This document shows, piece after piece, positions 1 through 7,859 of a stretch of 64,000 nucleotides of DNA (positions are counted from its first letter, which is position 1; each line of letters opens with the position of its first letter). Position numbers and translations under genes: made by a program. Origin of the DNA: Muribaculaceae bacterium Isolate-036 (Harlan) (GTDB lineage Bacteria > Bacteroidota > Bacteroidia > Bacteroidales > Muribaculaceae); NCBI GenBank assembly GCA_003833075.1, contig RIAY01000001.1, positions 1 to 64,000 of the forward strand. The letters are read 5' to 3'. A model generated the notes under the pieces. The model was not told where the DNA came from, did no database searches, and saw only the letters and a list, made by a program, of their open reading frames with translations.

Positions 1-1
1 T

Positions 2-79
2 GATACGCTCGAAATAATCAGGCCCGACATGGACGAGACAGAGCTCTCCAAACTCTTACCCTGCAACTATAAAAGCTAA
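2..79 (+). CDS. C-terminal end of an unidentified protein (partial)
   Basis: An open frame runs in from the window edge and stops at TAA 77-79, immediately before a strong terminator. Only about 25 residues are visible, rich in Asp/Glu and ending in LLPCNYKS. The terminator directly after the stop supports a real gene end. The fragment is too short to assign a family. By position it should belong to the mobile element that continues to 8.2 kb. Confidence 0.5.
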   Translation, partial: DTLEIIRPDMDETELSKLLPCNYKS

Positions 80-80
80 T

Positions 81-116
81 GCCGACTTGAAAATCTAAAA
101 TCAAGTCGGCTTTTTT
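81..116 (+). terminator. intrinsic terminator
   Basis: A perfect 10-bp inverted repeat (GCCGACTTGA at 81-90 and TCAAGTCGGC at 101-110) is followed by six T. It ends transcription of the partial gene that stops at 79. Confidence 0.85.
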
Positions 117-148
117 CGGACGGATACTCCGAATCAGACCGTCGGCTT

Positions 149-1375
149 ATGGTGGGCATGCTTGTCAAGCACAGTTATGAGCCGATTGCCGTCGAGACGA
201 TGGAGGTAGCAAAGGACGAGGTGGCGAAATTGCCACCCGGCGCAGTGATTGTCGCGGCTATGAAATTCGTCCGTGGCACAGCGCAGGAGTTAATCAACTG
301 GCAGAAGGCGGAGGGATATGGATTCCCCGTAATCGCCATAGTGGACAATCTCAACGCTTTGGATATTGCCGATGTGATGAAGGACGGCGGTGCCGTCAAC
401 ATCATTCAGCGTACGGCAATGGACAAGCAACTTGTCGAAACAGTGGGCAGGTATGCAAGACCGGGTAGAACAATGCTGTTGCTTCCTGACGAGCTTATCC
501 CTCGCCGGAGCGAGGCGTTTGCCGTGATTGAAAGGGCAATCAGAAATATTGCCGCGACGGACGTCAATGCCGTCATTTTCGGCGAATGCGGCTCAGGAAA
601 AGAGCAGATTGCAAAAGAGATTTACAGGCTCAGTTCACGGTCACAAAAGCCTTGCACCGTCATAGAAGCCGGCGGCGCGGCACTTGTCGGCAACCATGAC
701 CCTGCAAATCTGCGCAGCGAAGTGCTTAACCGTATGGAAGGATACTTCAAGAAGGCTGACGGCGGTACGATCATAATCAAGAACGTGCAGTTGCTGACCT
801 TCGAGAAACAGTCGGTGCTTCTGCATATACTTGAAAACGAGCATCCGAATGTGAGGGTAATCTGCACCGCAGACCCAGAACTGCGCCGTATGGTGTCTGA
901 AAAGACGTTCCGCCCAAATCTGTTCTATACTCTACGACCGGTTGACATAACAGTGCCGCCATTACGGGAGGTGACCGAAGACATAGTACCGTTGTCAGAC
1001 TATTTCCTGACACGTTTTGCCCACAGCAGAGAACAGCACAGGAAAAAGCTCGATGCTTCGGCAGTCAAAGCGTTGAAGCTGCACCCGTGGCCCGGCAATG
1101 TAAGGGAACTTAAAGATACCGTCCTCTATGCCGCCTTCCATTCAAAAACCGATGTAATATCGGCCGCCGACCTCAATTTCAGCCAGTCGGAGCCTGATGC
1201 CGATGACAGCCTTACTCTGCGCAAACCGCAAAAAGACAAGGAAAAAATCATTGAGGCGTACCGTCGCAGTGGTTCTTGGACAGGCGCTGCAAAGCTGTTG
1301 GGAATCTCGGAACGCGCTCTGATAGAACAGCGTAAGAAACACGGCATCGGCAAGAAGGGCGAGCCGGAGGTTTGA
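149..1375 (+). CDS. AAA+ response-regulator-like protein of the mobile element (degenerate NtrC/RteB type)
   Basis: This 408-residue protein has a receiver-like N-terminus (1-110), an AAA+ domain (about 125-330) and a Fis-type helix-turn-helix at the C-terminus. The Walker A motif GECGSGKEQ, the segment RPNLFYTL, the WPGNVREL motif and a final SWTGAAKLLGISERAL helix pair are visible. It probably regulates element genes, as RteB-type proteins do in Bacteroides conjugative transposons. Two features are odd. The receiver lacks its first strand with the acidic pair, and Ala stands where the phosphorylated Asp is expected (VIVAAMKF). The GAFTGA loop needed to contact sigma-54 is also missing. The frame is open upstream to the stop at 77-79, and codons 119-148 read like receiver sequence (DGYSESDRRL), so the gene may be 5'-truncated or use a non-ATG start. 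The AAA+ assignment is secure; the role is inferred. Confidence 0.8.
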   Translation: MVGMLVKHSYEPIAVETMEVAKDEVAKLPPGAVIVAAMKFVRGTAQELINWQKAEGYGFPVIAIVDNLNALDIADVMKDGGAVNIIQRTAMDKQLVETVGRYARPGRTMLLLPDELIPRRSEAFAVIERAIRNIAATDVNAVIFGECGSGKEQIAKEIYRLSSRSQKPCTVIEAGGAALVGNHDPANLRSEVLNRMEGYFKKADGGTIIIKNVQLLTFEKQSVLLHILENEHPNVRVICTADPELRRMVSEKTFRPNLFYTLRPVDITVPPLREVTEDIVPLSDYFLTRFAHSREQHRKKLDASAVKALKLHPWPGNVRELKDTVLYAAFHSKTDVISAADLNFSQSEPDADDSLTLRKPQKDKEKIIEAYRRSGSWTGAAKLLGISERALIEQRKKHGIGKKGEPEV

Positions 1376-1401
1376 CAGCTCGTAAAAAATCACTAACTTT
1401 G
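1371..1401 (+). promoter_or_regulatory. Bacteroidota-type promoter
   Basis: TTTG at 1371-1374 and TAACTTTG at 1394-1401 are separated by 19 nt, matching the -33/-7 consensus. It overlaps the end of the regulator gene and points into a stretch without protein genes, so it probably drives the structured RNA at 1408-1625. Confidence 0.7.
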
Positions 1402-1407
1402 CAGTGT

Positions 1408-1625
1408 TAAAATAGCAAAGACTGCGGTTGTAGAGTCAATCGCATCAAATTTATAGGATAACATAACTTTCGCATAAGTTCTCTTGTAGATCTGGACAAT
1501 TTACGAATGTCGAGCTTGGCGTGATGCTTATGCTATGCTTACTGCATAGCGTGCATACACACCTTTTCGACAATGGGTAGTCCAGAACCCTCAAGAGAGA
1601 TGGCGTGAATTGCACGCTATTTTTT
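1408..1625 (+). ncRNA. candidate structured non-coding RNA of the mobile element
   Basis: No plausible ORF lies between 1376 and 1863, but the sequence folds into a nested rod. Pairings are TCTCTTG 1480-1486 with 1592-1598, TCTGGAC 1491-1497 with 1580-1586, TGTCGA 1508-1513 with 1567-1572, ATGC 1524-1527 with 1553-1556, and GCTATGC 1532-1538 with 1544-1550 closing a 5-nt loop. An 8-bp terminator hairpin (1600-1607 with 1613-1620) and a T-run follow. A separate 5' hairpin pairs 1423-1430 with 1437-1444. A good promoter ends at 1401. A weaker -7-like TAACTTTC at 1464-1471 would start a shorter RNA just at the base of the rod. I do not recognise the family. A 6S-like or element-regulatory RNA is possible. 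Confidence 0.65.
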
Positions 1626-1803
1626 GTCTTAATCTAATCTGCCATTTTTTCATTTTAAGGATATATTTCACGCTTAATCTTCAGGTTTATTTACTATCCA
1701 GCGTGAAAGCAAATTTTTAACCATTGTAAATTTTAAGCAATTAAGAGGTTGCTATTTAGCGGTTTGTTGATTTTAACACGCCTCGGATCACCTCAATTTT
1801 CAA

Positions 1804-1867
1804 CCATTCGGTTATAATTTCAACCGAGGGCTATTCCTCGCAAACCAAACCCAAAACAACCGAATGG
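1804..1867 (+). promoter_or_regulatory. inverted repeat enclosing the start codon of the next gene
   Basis: CCATTCGGTT (1804-1813) is the exact reverse complement of AACCGAATGG (1858-1867), which contains the ATG at 1864. A smaller hairpin (CGAGG 1825-1829 with CCTCG 1836-1840) sits in the loop. Folding of the mRNA would bury the start codon. The rest of 1626-1803 shows no gene, only an inverted TTCACGC/GCGTGAA pair. Confidence 0.5.
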
Positions 1868-2085
1868 AAACAAAAAATCCACCAAATGCCACCGACTTCG
1901 TAAAGAAGTCATCCACAAGAAATAAAAAACGCTCATTCAAGCGTAAGTTCGACAGAAAGCAAGCATGTTCCGCTCCTGCGTGCAATGACAATGCTGAAAA
2001 TATCGACTGGTTTGTAGGTTGCCTCATGTTCTTATTTTTGAGCGTGGCACTCAGAGAGATGTTCAGCACCACAGACGCGGAATGA
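1864..2085 (+). CDS. small basic protein with one membrane segment
   Basis: 73 residues. The first 40 are rich in Lys, Arg and Asn (SSTRNKKRSFKRKF). They are followed by a hydrophobic stretch at about 49-64 (WFVGCLMFLFLSVAL) and a short acidic tail. It lies four bases before the next gene in the same direction and is probably co-transcribed with it. I do not recognise the family. Position and spacing support a real small gene of the mobile element, perhaps a small inner-membrane protein. Confidence 0.5.
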   Translation: METKNPPNATDFVKKSSTRNKKRSFKRKFDRKQACSAPACNDNAENIDWFVGCLMFLFLSVALREMFSTTDAE

Positions 2086-2089
2086 CATT

Positions 2090-2452
2090 ATGGGCAACGG
2101 AACATCCACCGAAGCGGACTTCAAGACCGCTGTGATTGCAGGCATGGCTCTCGCCGGCATCAGAACTCACAATGACGACATTCGCGCACCTCCCGAATTA
2201 TTTTACCACGGTAAGCGTATAATATCCCTTGATGATGTGGCCTTTGGGTTGCACATCTCCAAAAAGACAATGCGCAAATACCGTGACGAGGGAAAAATTG
2301 AAATCTATGAAAGCCTGACCTGCGGGGCGGCATTCGTGACACAGGAAGCCTTCAATGATTTCATAGACAATCACTTCATCAGCTCCCGGCATCCGGACTA
2401 TCCCAAGATGAAGAAAAAACATAACAACACCGGTGGAAACACCGATAAATAA
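2090..2452 (+). CDS. helix-turn-helix (excisionase/MerR-like) protein
   Basis: 120 residues. The central part (about 42-85) follows the HTH_17 pattern: a short strand ending in ISLDDVAFGLHISKKTMRKY, then a wing (RDEGKIEIYES) and AAFVTQEAFNDFID. Proteins of this type bind DNA as excisionases or regulators in Bacteroides mobile elements. The C-terminus is basic and Asn-rich. It is followed closely by the DUF3945 gene. The DNA-binding fold is well supported; the target is unknown. Confidence 0.75.
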   Translation: MGNGTSTEADFKTAVIAGMALAGIRTHNDDIRAPPELFYHGKRIISLDDVAFGLHISKKTMRKYRDEGKIEIYESLTCGAAFVTQEAFNDFIDNHFISSRHPDYPKMKKKHNNTGGNTDK

Positions 2453-2477
2453 TCACCGCTAAATCTTTAATTCACTC

Positions 2478-3899
2478 ATGGAAGAAAATCCAAAGGAAGA
2501 AGTGCTGATTGCCCGTAACAATGAAACCGGGCAGGTAGGCGCGGTCGTCGGTCAGAACCCCGACGGTACCCCAAAAATGGCCGATGTAAAATCGACCCCG
2601 TTAAGCGAACTCATCAAGTTCACCAAAGGGCAAAACCCCATCGAGGCATTCATCGCCAACTTCATGCGTCAGGCGAAGAACCCGACCACCTTCGGCATAT
2701 TCAAGATGTCGGCCGCCGACTACGAGGCTCTGAGTCAGCCTATGGCGGAAATGCTCAACGACCTCGAAGCCAACAGGGAGATGCTTGACAAATACCGCGT
2801 CAAGATGAAGACTCCCGCCGCAAAAATCAAACCGGTTGACCCCGACAAGGTGAACTGGGCGGAGATAGAGAAACAATGGGGCATCAGCCGGGAGGATCTT
2901 GAAAAGTCCGGCGCGCTCCAACAGATGGTTTACCACCACAAGTCGCCGGAACTTCATAAAGTCAACGACCCCGACGGAAGCGGCGAAAAGCTGGACGCAC
3001 GTCTGTCATTCCGCACCAATCCCGACGGCACATATTCGCTCACGCCCCATTTCGTCAGGAAGGAACCGTTGCTTGACCAGCCATTCCGGGGCTACACATT
3101 CACCGCCGAGGACAAGGTGGAGTTATCCAACACGGGCAATCTCGGCAAAGCCGTTGACCTCAAAGACCCAGCGACAGGAGAGGTGCATAAATGCCTCGTC
3201 AGCATAGACCGCCTCACAAACGAGATCGAGAGCATACCTGTCGATAAAATCTTTATCAAACAGAAGGTTGCCAATATAAATCTGACAATGCAGCAGATAG
3301 GCATACTCAAAAACGGCGGTCTTATCAAGGAACAGCACGTCGAACTCCCCAACGGACAGAAATTCACCGCCGACCTGCAATACAACGCATCCAAGCGTGA
3401 CATCGCCTTTGTCAACTCGGCTCAGTACCGTCAGCAGAACGAGCAGGAGGCACAGCGGGCACAACAGAGCCGCCAACAGGGCGGGCAACAATCCGGGCAA
3501 AGCCTCAAAGACAACTGGCATGACGCCAACGGCAACCCCAAGCGTCTGAATCAGTGGTACCATATCCCGCTCGACGAGCAGAAACAGGCTGACTACCTCG
3601 CCGGGAAACAGGTACTCGTCGGTGAGGGCAAGGACAGGAGTGGCAACGACTGTACCATATACCTGCAATATGATCCCAAAGAGCGCAAGCCTCAGACCAC
3701 CCGCGTATATCCCGACCGCGATAAGGTGGTGGGCATCGCCGAGGAAAGCAAAACCCAGATGGCGGTCAACAACGACGGCAAGACCAACGAGGCGACCAAG
3801 AACGTGAATGAACCGCTCCAGCGCGGACAGACAGAGCCGAAGGACGAGGCGCAGCAGAAAAAGCAGCACCAGCCCAAGCCCAAGACTCCAAAGCCGTAG
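2478..3899 (+). CDS. DUF4099/DUF3945 domain protein of Bacteroidota mobile elements
   Basis: 473 residues. An N-terminal segment (1-110) precedes a DUF4099-like region (about 120-200, with VNWAEIEKQWGISREDLE). Two or three repeats of the DUF3945 type follow (about 205-320 and again 350-405, with FRGYTFTAEDKVEL and LVGEGKDRSG). The C-terminal tail is Gln/Lys/Pro-rich and probably disordered. Proteins of this family are common in conjugative and mobilisable elements of Bacteroidota, usually just upstream of a topoisomerase gene as here. The biochemical role is not known to me. No signal peptide is visible, so it is probably cytoplasmic. Confidence 0.8.
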   Translation: MEENPKEEVLIARNNETGQVGAVVGQNPDGTPKMADVKSTPLSELIKFTKGQNPIEAFIANFMRQAKNPTTFGIFKMSAADYEALSQPMAEMLNDLEANREMLDKYRVKMKTPAAKIKPVDPDKVNWAEIEKQWGISREDLEKSGALQQMVYHHKSPELHKVNDPDGSGEKLDARLSFRTNPDGTYSLTPHFVRKEPLLDQPFRGYTFTAEDKVELSNTGNLGKAVDLKDPATGEVHKCLVSIDRLTNEIESIPVDKIFIKQKVANINLTMQQIGILKNGGLIKEQHVELPNGQKFTADLQYNASKRDIAFVNSAQYRQQNEQEAQRAQQSRQQGGQQSGQSLKDNWHDANGNPKRLNQWYHIPLDEQKQADYLAGKQVLVGEGKDRSGNDCTIYLQYDPKERKPQTTRVYPDRDKVVGIAEESKTQMAVNNDGKTNEATKNVNEPLQRGQTEPKDEAQQKKQHQPKPKTPKP

Positions 3900-4058
3900 C
3901 CGCCTCACCACTTCATCCGTTATCCACAGTCAAAACAACTGCGATTCGCTGACACGTCTGCCGGAACATAAATCCGACCACTGAATCCATAAATCCACTG
4001 CGACAAATATCCCGCCTCCGGCAACCTGTCAATATCCTGACAAGTATCTTCACGACAT

Positions 4059-4088
4059 GGGGAGGTGCGCGCGGCCTCCCCGTGTTTT
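4059..4088 (+). terminator. hairpin, probable terminator
   Basis: GGGGAGG (4059-4065) and CCTCCCC (4075-4081) form a GC-rich stem followed by GTGTTTTC. It lies between the DUF3945 gene and the topoisomerase-like gene, 32 nt before the ATG of the latter, so it could also limit or attenuate read-through. The rest of 3900-4058 shows no gene. Confidence 0.55.
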
Positions 4089-4120
4089 CAAAACATTCAC
4101 CAACTAAACCCACAAAAATT

Positions 4121-5656
4121 ATGACACAACTGATTGTATGCGAGAAATACCGCATAGCCATAGCCGTCGCCAAAGCGTTGAAGGCGACACTTAACCCGGC
4201 ATACGGGGTGTTCACCAACGATGACATCACCGTCGCCTACGTTCACCGAGGCTTCATCAAGCCTGTCGGTCTTGACAAGGCTGCTAACGGCTGTCTGCCA
4301 TTCGTGCCGGAGAAATTCAAGATTGTCGTCACCGACAAGAAACGTGACCGTGTACTCAAACCGCTGTTCCGCAATGCGAGAGAGGTTGTCTTCGCCTCAG
4401 ACGAGGGTGCAGACGCTCAGGCGCGTTTCTTCAATATCTGCCGACACTTCCGAGTCGGGCATCCGACGAGCCGAATGTGGCTTCCCCGCATTACCCGTGC
4501 ATCTATCAGGCGTTCATTCTCCAAGCGAGAGAAAGGTCGTCACCTGCATAATCTCGCCCAGTCGGGTCTTGTGGCAGGCGCGATGGACATGATGTTTGAA
4601 TATAATTTCGCCGGAGTTCTCAAACGCTGGTATTACGAAGGCGGGCCGCTGACACGCAAGGAGGTCGTAGCCATGCAGTATCTCGGTGATATGGATGAAC
4701 AAGCGGCACAATATGACGCCCAGCCGAAGGCGTACAGAATCTTCCTCGATTACGGAGGGCTGCACCTCATTTCTGATCAGTCTTGGCAGAGCGAGAGGGT
4801 CTGCGCCGCAATCGTTGACACTATCCCTGTCGGCGAACCCGTCAAGGCGCGGATGACCGTCACGGAGGAAGATGCACCGGTAGTCAGACTCCACACGATG
4901 CTCACTCTCCAGATGGACGCATTCGACAATTTCGGCTTTATGCCGTCGCTCACCGTCAGGACAGCGGAGAAGCTCTACGAGCAGGGCTTTATCTCATCGC
5001 CATACGTCACCGCACCGGACGCCGGCAACGGCATAACCGTGTTGCGCCGACTGTCCAAATGCGCCACAAAGACCGAGCGCAGCCTGTACAGACTTATTGC
5101 AGGGCGCATGGATGCGGCGGCAATGCCACCGGAAAAGAAACAGTATGCCTCTGTGACGGCTGAAATCGCCGGACTGACATTCACCTGCCGATGGGAGGTG
5201 AAAAAGCCGAAGCCCGAATATACAGGCTCATCGGAACAGACAATCACGATCGTCGAAAAGATGATGGCTCCGGTCAAAGAGGTATCGCCCATTTCATACG
5301 GCTTTGTTCCGACACTTGCCAACCTCACCGGATATGCGACGCTGACCGCAGACACTACGCACCCTGATATGCCTTACTGCCACACCGTACACGAATACGG
5401 CACGGCACTCGAAAGTCTTGTGCGTAAGGGCTTCATCACGATAGAGGACGGCACTATCGCCTGCACGCCCGAAGGCGACCGTCTGCTGCTTGACCTTGCT
5501 CCCTACAATCTTGCCCACAGCATACTGGTCGGGCAATACGGAGCTGACGAGATACCCTACGGCACAATAACAGGCAGAAAAGCCGTCAAGGGCTTCGGCG
5601 AATGGCTCACCGATACCGTAACCGACATTCTGCGCTACACACCCAAAAACAAATGA
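4121..5656 (+). CDS. topoisomerase IA/III-like protein with lost catalytic residues
   Basis: 511 residues from the ATG at 4121. An in-frame ATG at 4082 would add 13 residues but lies inside the upstream hairpin region. The start MTQLIVCEK matches the Toprim opening of TopB-type enzymes, with Glu8 present. The Toprim acidic cluster, normally of the form DxDxExE, reads D94-E-G-A-D98-A-Q100 here, so only the first acid is kept in place. Where the active-site Tyr is expected (GLISYPR), the sequence is GFISSPY, with Ser293 in the Tyr position and a Tyr two places later. The protein is also shorter than ordinary TopB (about 650-700). It therefore looks like a DNA-binding relic or a repurposed subunit. 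Topoisomerases next to DUF3945 genes are normal in these elements. Confidence 0.7.
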   Translation: MTQLIVCEKYRIAIAVAKALKATLNPAYGVFTNDDITVAYVHRGFIKPVGLDKAANGCLPFVPEKFKIVVTDKKRDRVLKPLFRNAREVVFASDEGADAQARFFNICRHFRVGHPTSRMWLPRITRASIRRSFSKREKGRHLHNLAQSGLVAGAMDMMFEYNFAGVLKRWYYEGGPLTRKEVVAMQYLGDMDEQAAQYDAQPKAYRIFLDYGGLHLISDQSWQSERVCAAIVDTIPVGEPVKARMTVTEEDAPVVRLHTMLTLQMDAFDNFGFMPSLTVRTAEKLYEQGFISSPYVTAPDAGNGITVLRRLSKCATKTERSLYRLIAGRMDAAAMPPEKKQYASVTAEIAGLTFTCRWEVKKPKPEYTGSSEQTITIVEKMMAPVKEVSPISYGFVPTLANLTGYATLTADTTHPDMPYCHTVHEYGTALESLVRKGFITIEDGTIACTPEGDRLLLDLAPYNLAHSILVGQYGADEIPYGTITGRKAVKGFGEWLTDTVTDILRYTPKNK

Positions 5657-5733
5657 CCGCACCGACAGCGATAATTTATATCGTGATTGAAAAATAGACG
5701 CTTGACCATAGCGCATAATCCGATAAAAATCGC

Positions 5734-5741
5734 TAACTTTG
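5734..5741 (+). promoter_or_regulatory. -7 element of a Bacteroidota promoter
   Basis: TAACTTTG at 5734-5741 lies in a context (AAAATCGCTAACTTTGC) nearly identical to that of the promoter ending at 1401. No clear TTTG is seen at the -33 position. It would start a transcript at about 5748. Confidence 0.5.
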
Positions 5742-5747
5742 CCACTG

Positions 5748-5821
5748 AATCGCAGTCATAATTTATTTTGATTGTGGATTTAGTGGTGAGAAGGCGGGAG
5801 GGATACCCGCCTTCTTTTTTT
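5748..5821 (+). ncRNA. candidate small RNA with its own terminator
   Basis: A transcript of about 75 nt is predicted from the -7 box at 5734-5741 to a very strong terminator: GAAGGCGGG 5790-5798 pairs perfectly with CCCGCCTTC 5806-5814, followed by seven T. No ORF fits inside. It sits between the topoisomerase-like gene and the excisionase-like genes. It may be a regulatory RNA or just the terminated leader of the operon beginning at 5863. Confidence 0.5.
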
Positions 5822-5862
5822 CAAGCACATATCCCACCCACCACTTAATCCACCAATAATTT

Positions 5863-6171
5863 ATGCCAGAGTTTGTTCAAATCGAAAAATCCGAACTTGA
5901 AGAAATATTTAGCCGAATGTCATATTTGAAGAAAGTATTTATCACTTTCTTCGAGCGCGTAAGAAACAAAGAGCCTGATGATTGGCTTACGTTGCAGGAA
6001 CTCTGTGAGTTGCTCCATATCTCCGAGTCCAAAGCACGCTCGCTCAAAAAGAGCGGACGTATAGGGTTCATCAAGAGCGGGAAAGGATCTATGTTCCTCG
6101 CCGGAGATGCTTTCGGATTACTTGAACGGGTAGAGGCTGTACCGAGAAATGGGAACGATATATACCCATGA
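5863..6171 (+). CDS. excisionase-family helix-turn-helix protein 1
   Basis: 102 residues. A helical N-terminus (1-38) is followed by an HTH_17 domain (about 42-90) with WLTLQELCELLHISESKARS, then the wing GRIGFIKSGKGSMFL. Proteins of this type assist excision or regulate excision genes in Bacteroides elements. The last 23 bases overlap the start of the next, related gene, so the two are translationally coupled. The position next to a convergent integrase supports a role in excision. Confidence 0.8.
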   Translation: MPEFVQIEKSELEEIFSRMSYLKKVFITFFERVRNKEPDDWLTLQELCELLHISESKARSLKKSGRIGFIKSGKGSMFLAGDAFGLLERVEAVPRNGNDIYP

Positions 6172-6439
6172 CAGTAATGAAATAGGGAATTTCCATGCCG
6201 ACAGTCTTACAGTGCTTGAAATCGTTGAGAGATTGAACACTGAAATACATCCGTCGTTCTTGGGCAAAAAGTTTTATACCGATGCCCAGCTCTCGGAAAA
6301 ACTCAACATTTCAAGACGCACATTGCAGGAATACCGTGATAACAGGCAGATTGCCTATTACCGACTTGACGGCAAGATACTCTATGCAGATGATGATGTG
6401 GAGGAATTTTTGAAATCCACATACCGCCCCAAATACTGA
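6149..6439 (+). CDS. excisionase-family helix-turn-helix protein 2
   Basis: 96 residues. The HTH_17 domain spans about 38-88, with FYTDAQLSEKLNISRRTLQE and the wing NRQIAYYRLDGKILYADDD. It overlaps the preceding gene by 23 bases in another frame. Together with its neighbour it resembles the tandem small HTH genes beside integrases in Bacteroidota elements, where one or both act as directionality factors. It ends before a terminator shared with the convergent integrase. Confidence 0.8.
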   Translation: MGTIYTHDSNEIGNFHADSLTVLEIVERLNTEIHPSFLGKKFYTDAQLSEKLNISRRTLQEYRDNRQIAYYRLDGKILYADDDVEEFLKSTYRPKY

Positions 6440-6445
6440 AACCGA

Positions 6446-6486
6446 AAATGCGGCCACCGGGTAATACCGATGACCGCATTTATTTC
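6446..6486. terminator. bidirectional terminator between excisionase and integrase genes
   Basis: AAATGCGG (6446-6453) pairs with CCGCATTT (6474-6481), with an inner ACCGG/CCG interaction. A-rich and T-rich flanks lie on the two sides. It separates convergent genes ending at 6439 and 6505. Confidence 0.6.
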
Positions 6487-6504
6487 ATTCACTGACAGCC
6501 GGAT

Positions 6505-7737
6505 TTATACCACCTGCACATTGTTGAATTTGCTGCGCATGGTTGCCATACCATCATACACAGCTTGATCCTGCATCTTGGCGTAAATTTGCGTTGTCTT
6601 TATATCACTGTGTCCGAGCATCTTGGATATTACCTCGATGGACACGTTGTTGCAGAGCGACATAGAGGCGAATGTATGGCGCGCCACATGGGTTGTCAGA
6701 TGCTTTTTGATTTTCGCCAAATCTGCAATCTCTTTCAGATAGGCGTTCATCTTCTGGTTTGTAATCACCGGCATGACTACTCCCGTAGCCTTAACAACAG
6801 GATGATCCGAATACTTTTTGATGAGCTGGCGGGGTATGTCAAGCATCGGGATTATACACATTTCTCCTGTCTTGGCACGGGCCTTGCGTATCCAAGTATT
6901 GCCTTTGTCATCGTCTTGTATGTCGTCAATGGTGAGTGATTTCATGTCGCAAAAGGCAAGTCCGGAGAAGCAGCAGAACACGAAGGTGTCACGCACTACT
7001 TCCAATCGTGGCAACTCCTTAAGGTCAAGATCCATGATGGTCTTTATTTCAGCCTCAGTCAAGAACTGACGCTCACTGTATGTACGCTGGTATTTCTTGC
7101 CGATAAACGGGTCGTGGTCTATCCACTTGTGGGCGAGAGCATACTGCAACACGTTTTTTACGCAGCGGAGATAGCGCACGGCAGCGTTGTTGGCGCAGGA
7201 TTTCTTCATGCGAAGGAAATGCTCGAAGTCGTCAAGCATCCCCGATGTAACCTCCTTTATCGGAATGTCGTCGGTCTTGTAGTGGAGTTTGAAGAAGTCT
7301 TCCAGATAGTCAACGCAACGAGTCCAGCGCTGATAGGTGGGCTTCACGATGTCACCACGGTCAAGTTCCTCCTTGCGTTTCTCGTTTGCCTCGCGGAACA
7401 CCTCGCACATCATCTTGGGCTTCTCCATAGTTCCCATGTAATGCGTTTTAAGGACAGCCGGATTTACCAGCTTGTTCTCACGGATGAGCATGTTGTGAAT
7501 TTCGCAGAAACGGGCGCGCACCATCTCAAGAAATTTGTTCAGCTCCTTGTCGCGGCGCGATGTGCCATCGCTCTGGTTGCGTTTCTGGTTCCAGTGTTTG
7601 GGGTTCACTGAACGACCGATTGTAAACTCCGTCATCTGGCCTCCGACCGAGATACGGGCATAGAGCGGATATTCGCTCTTTTCTGTCTTTGGCTTCCTTG
7701 CGTAGAAAGTCAGAGTAAAATAAGAATCTGGTGTCAT
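6505..7737 (-). CDS. tyrosine recombinase / integrase of the mobile element
   Basis: 410 residues. An N-terminal arm-binding domain (about 1-90, YFTLTFYARKPK) and a SAM-like core-binding domain (about 105-205) precede the catalytic domain (about 220-395). The catalytic HxxR is HVAR, followed by LGHSDIKTTQIYAK with the His and the nucleophilic Tyr. The first catalytic Arg is absent: the box reads FSGLAFCDMKSL. Loss of this Arg is typical of Bacteroidota integrases such as IntDOT and does not imply inactivity. It is transcribed towards the excisionase genes. Its 5' end faces tRNA-Lys 500 bp away, the usual arrangement when an element enters at a tRNA gene. Confidence 0.92.
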   Translation of the reverse strand: MTPDSYFTLTFYARKPKTEKSEYPLYARISVGGQMTEFTIGRSVNPKHWNQKRNQSDGTSRRDKELNKFLEMVRARFCEIHNMLIRENKLVNPAVLKTHYMGTMEKPKMMCEVFREANEKRKEELDRGDIVKPTYQRWTRCVDYLEDFFKLHYKTDDIPIKEVTSGMLDDFEHFLRMKKSCANNAAVRYLRCVKNVLQYALAHKWIDHDPFIGKKYQRTYSERQFLTEAEIKTIMDLDLKELPRLEVVRDTFVFCCFSGLAFCDMKSLTIDDIQDDDKGNTWIRKARAKTGEMCIIPMLDIPRQLIKKYSDHPVVKATGVVMPVITNQKMNAYLKEIADLAKIKKHLTTHVARHTFASMSLCNNVSIEVISKMLGHSDIKTTQIYAKMQDQAVYDGMATMRSKFNNVQVV

Positions 7738-7859
7738 TTCTCTGTGGGTTTAATGGTTATATAAATATAATCATTTTCGCCGACATCACCAAACGAGAAA
7801 GAGCTTCAAATATCGCGGATATGACTGATTGGACGGCTCACGCCTGTATTCCACCAAAA

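Noticed and set aside
3123..3911. 262-codon Leu/Val-rich minus-strand frame
   Set aside because: Antisense to the DUF3945 gene; the hydrophobic look comes from reading Gln/Lys/Asp-rich codons backwards.
3919..3927. Classic DnaA box TTATCCACA inside the mobile element
   Set aside because: A single copy without neighbours or an AT-rich stretch is expected by chance.
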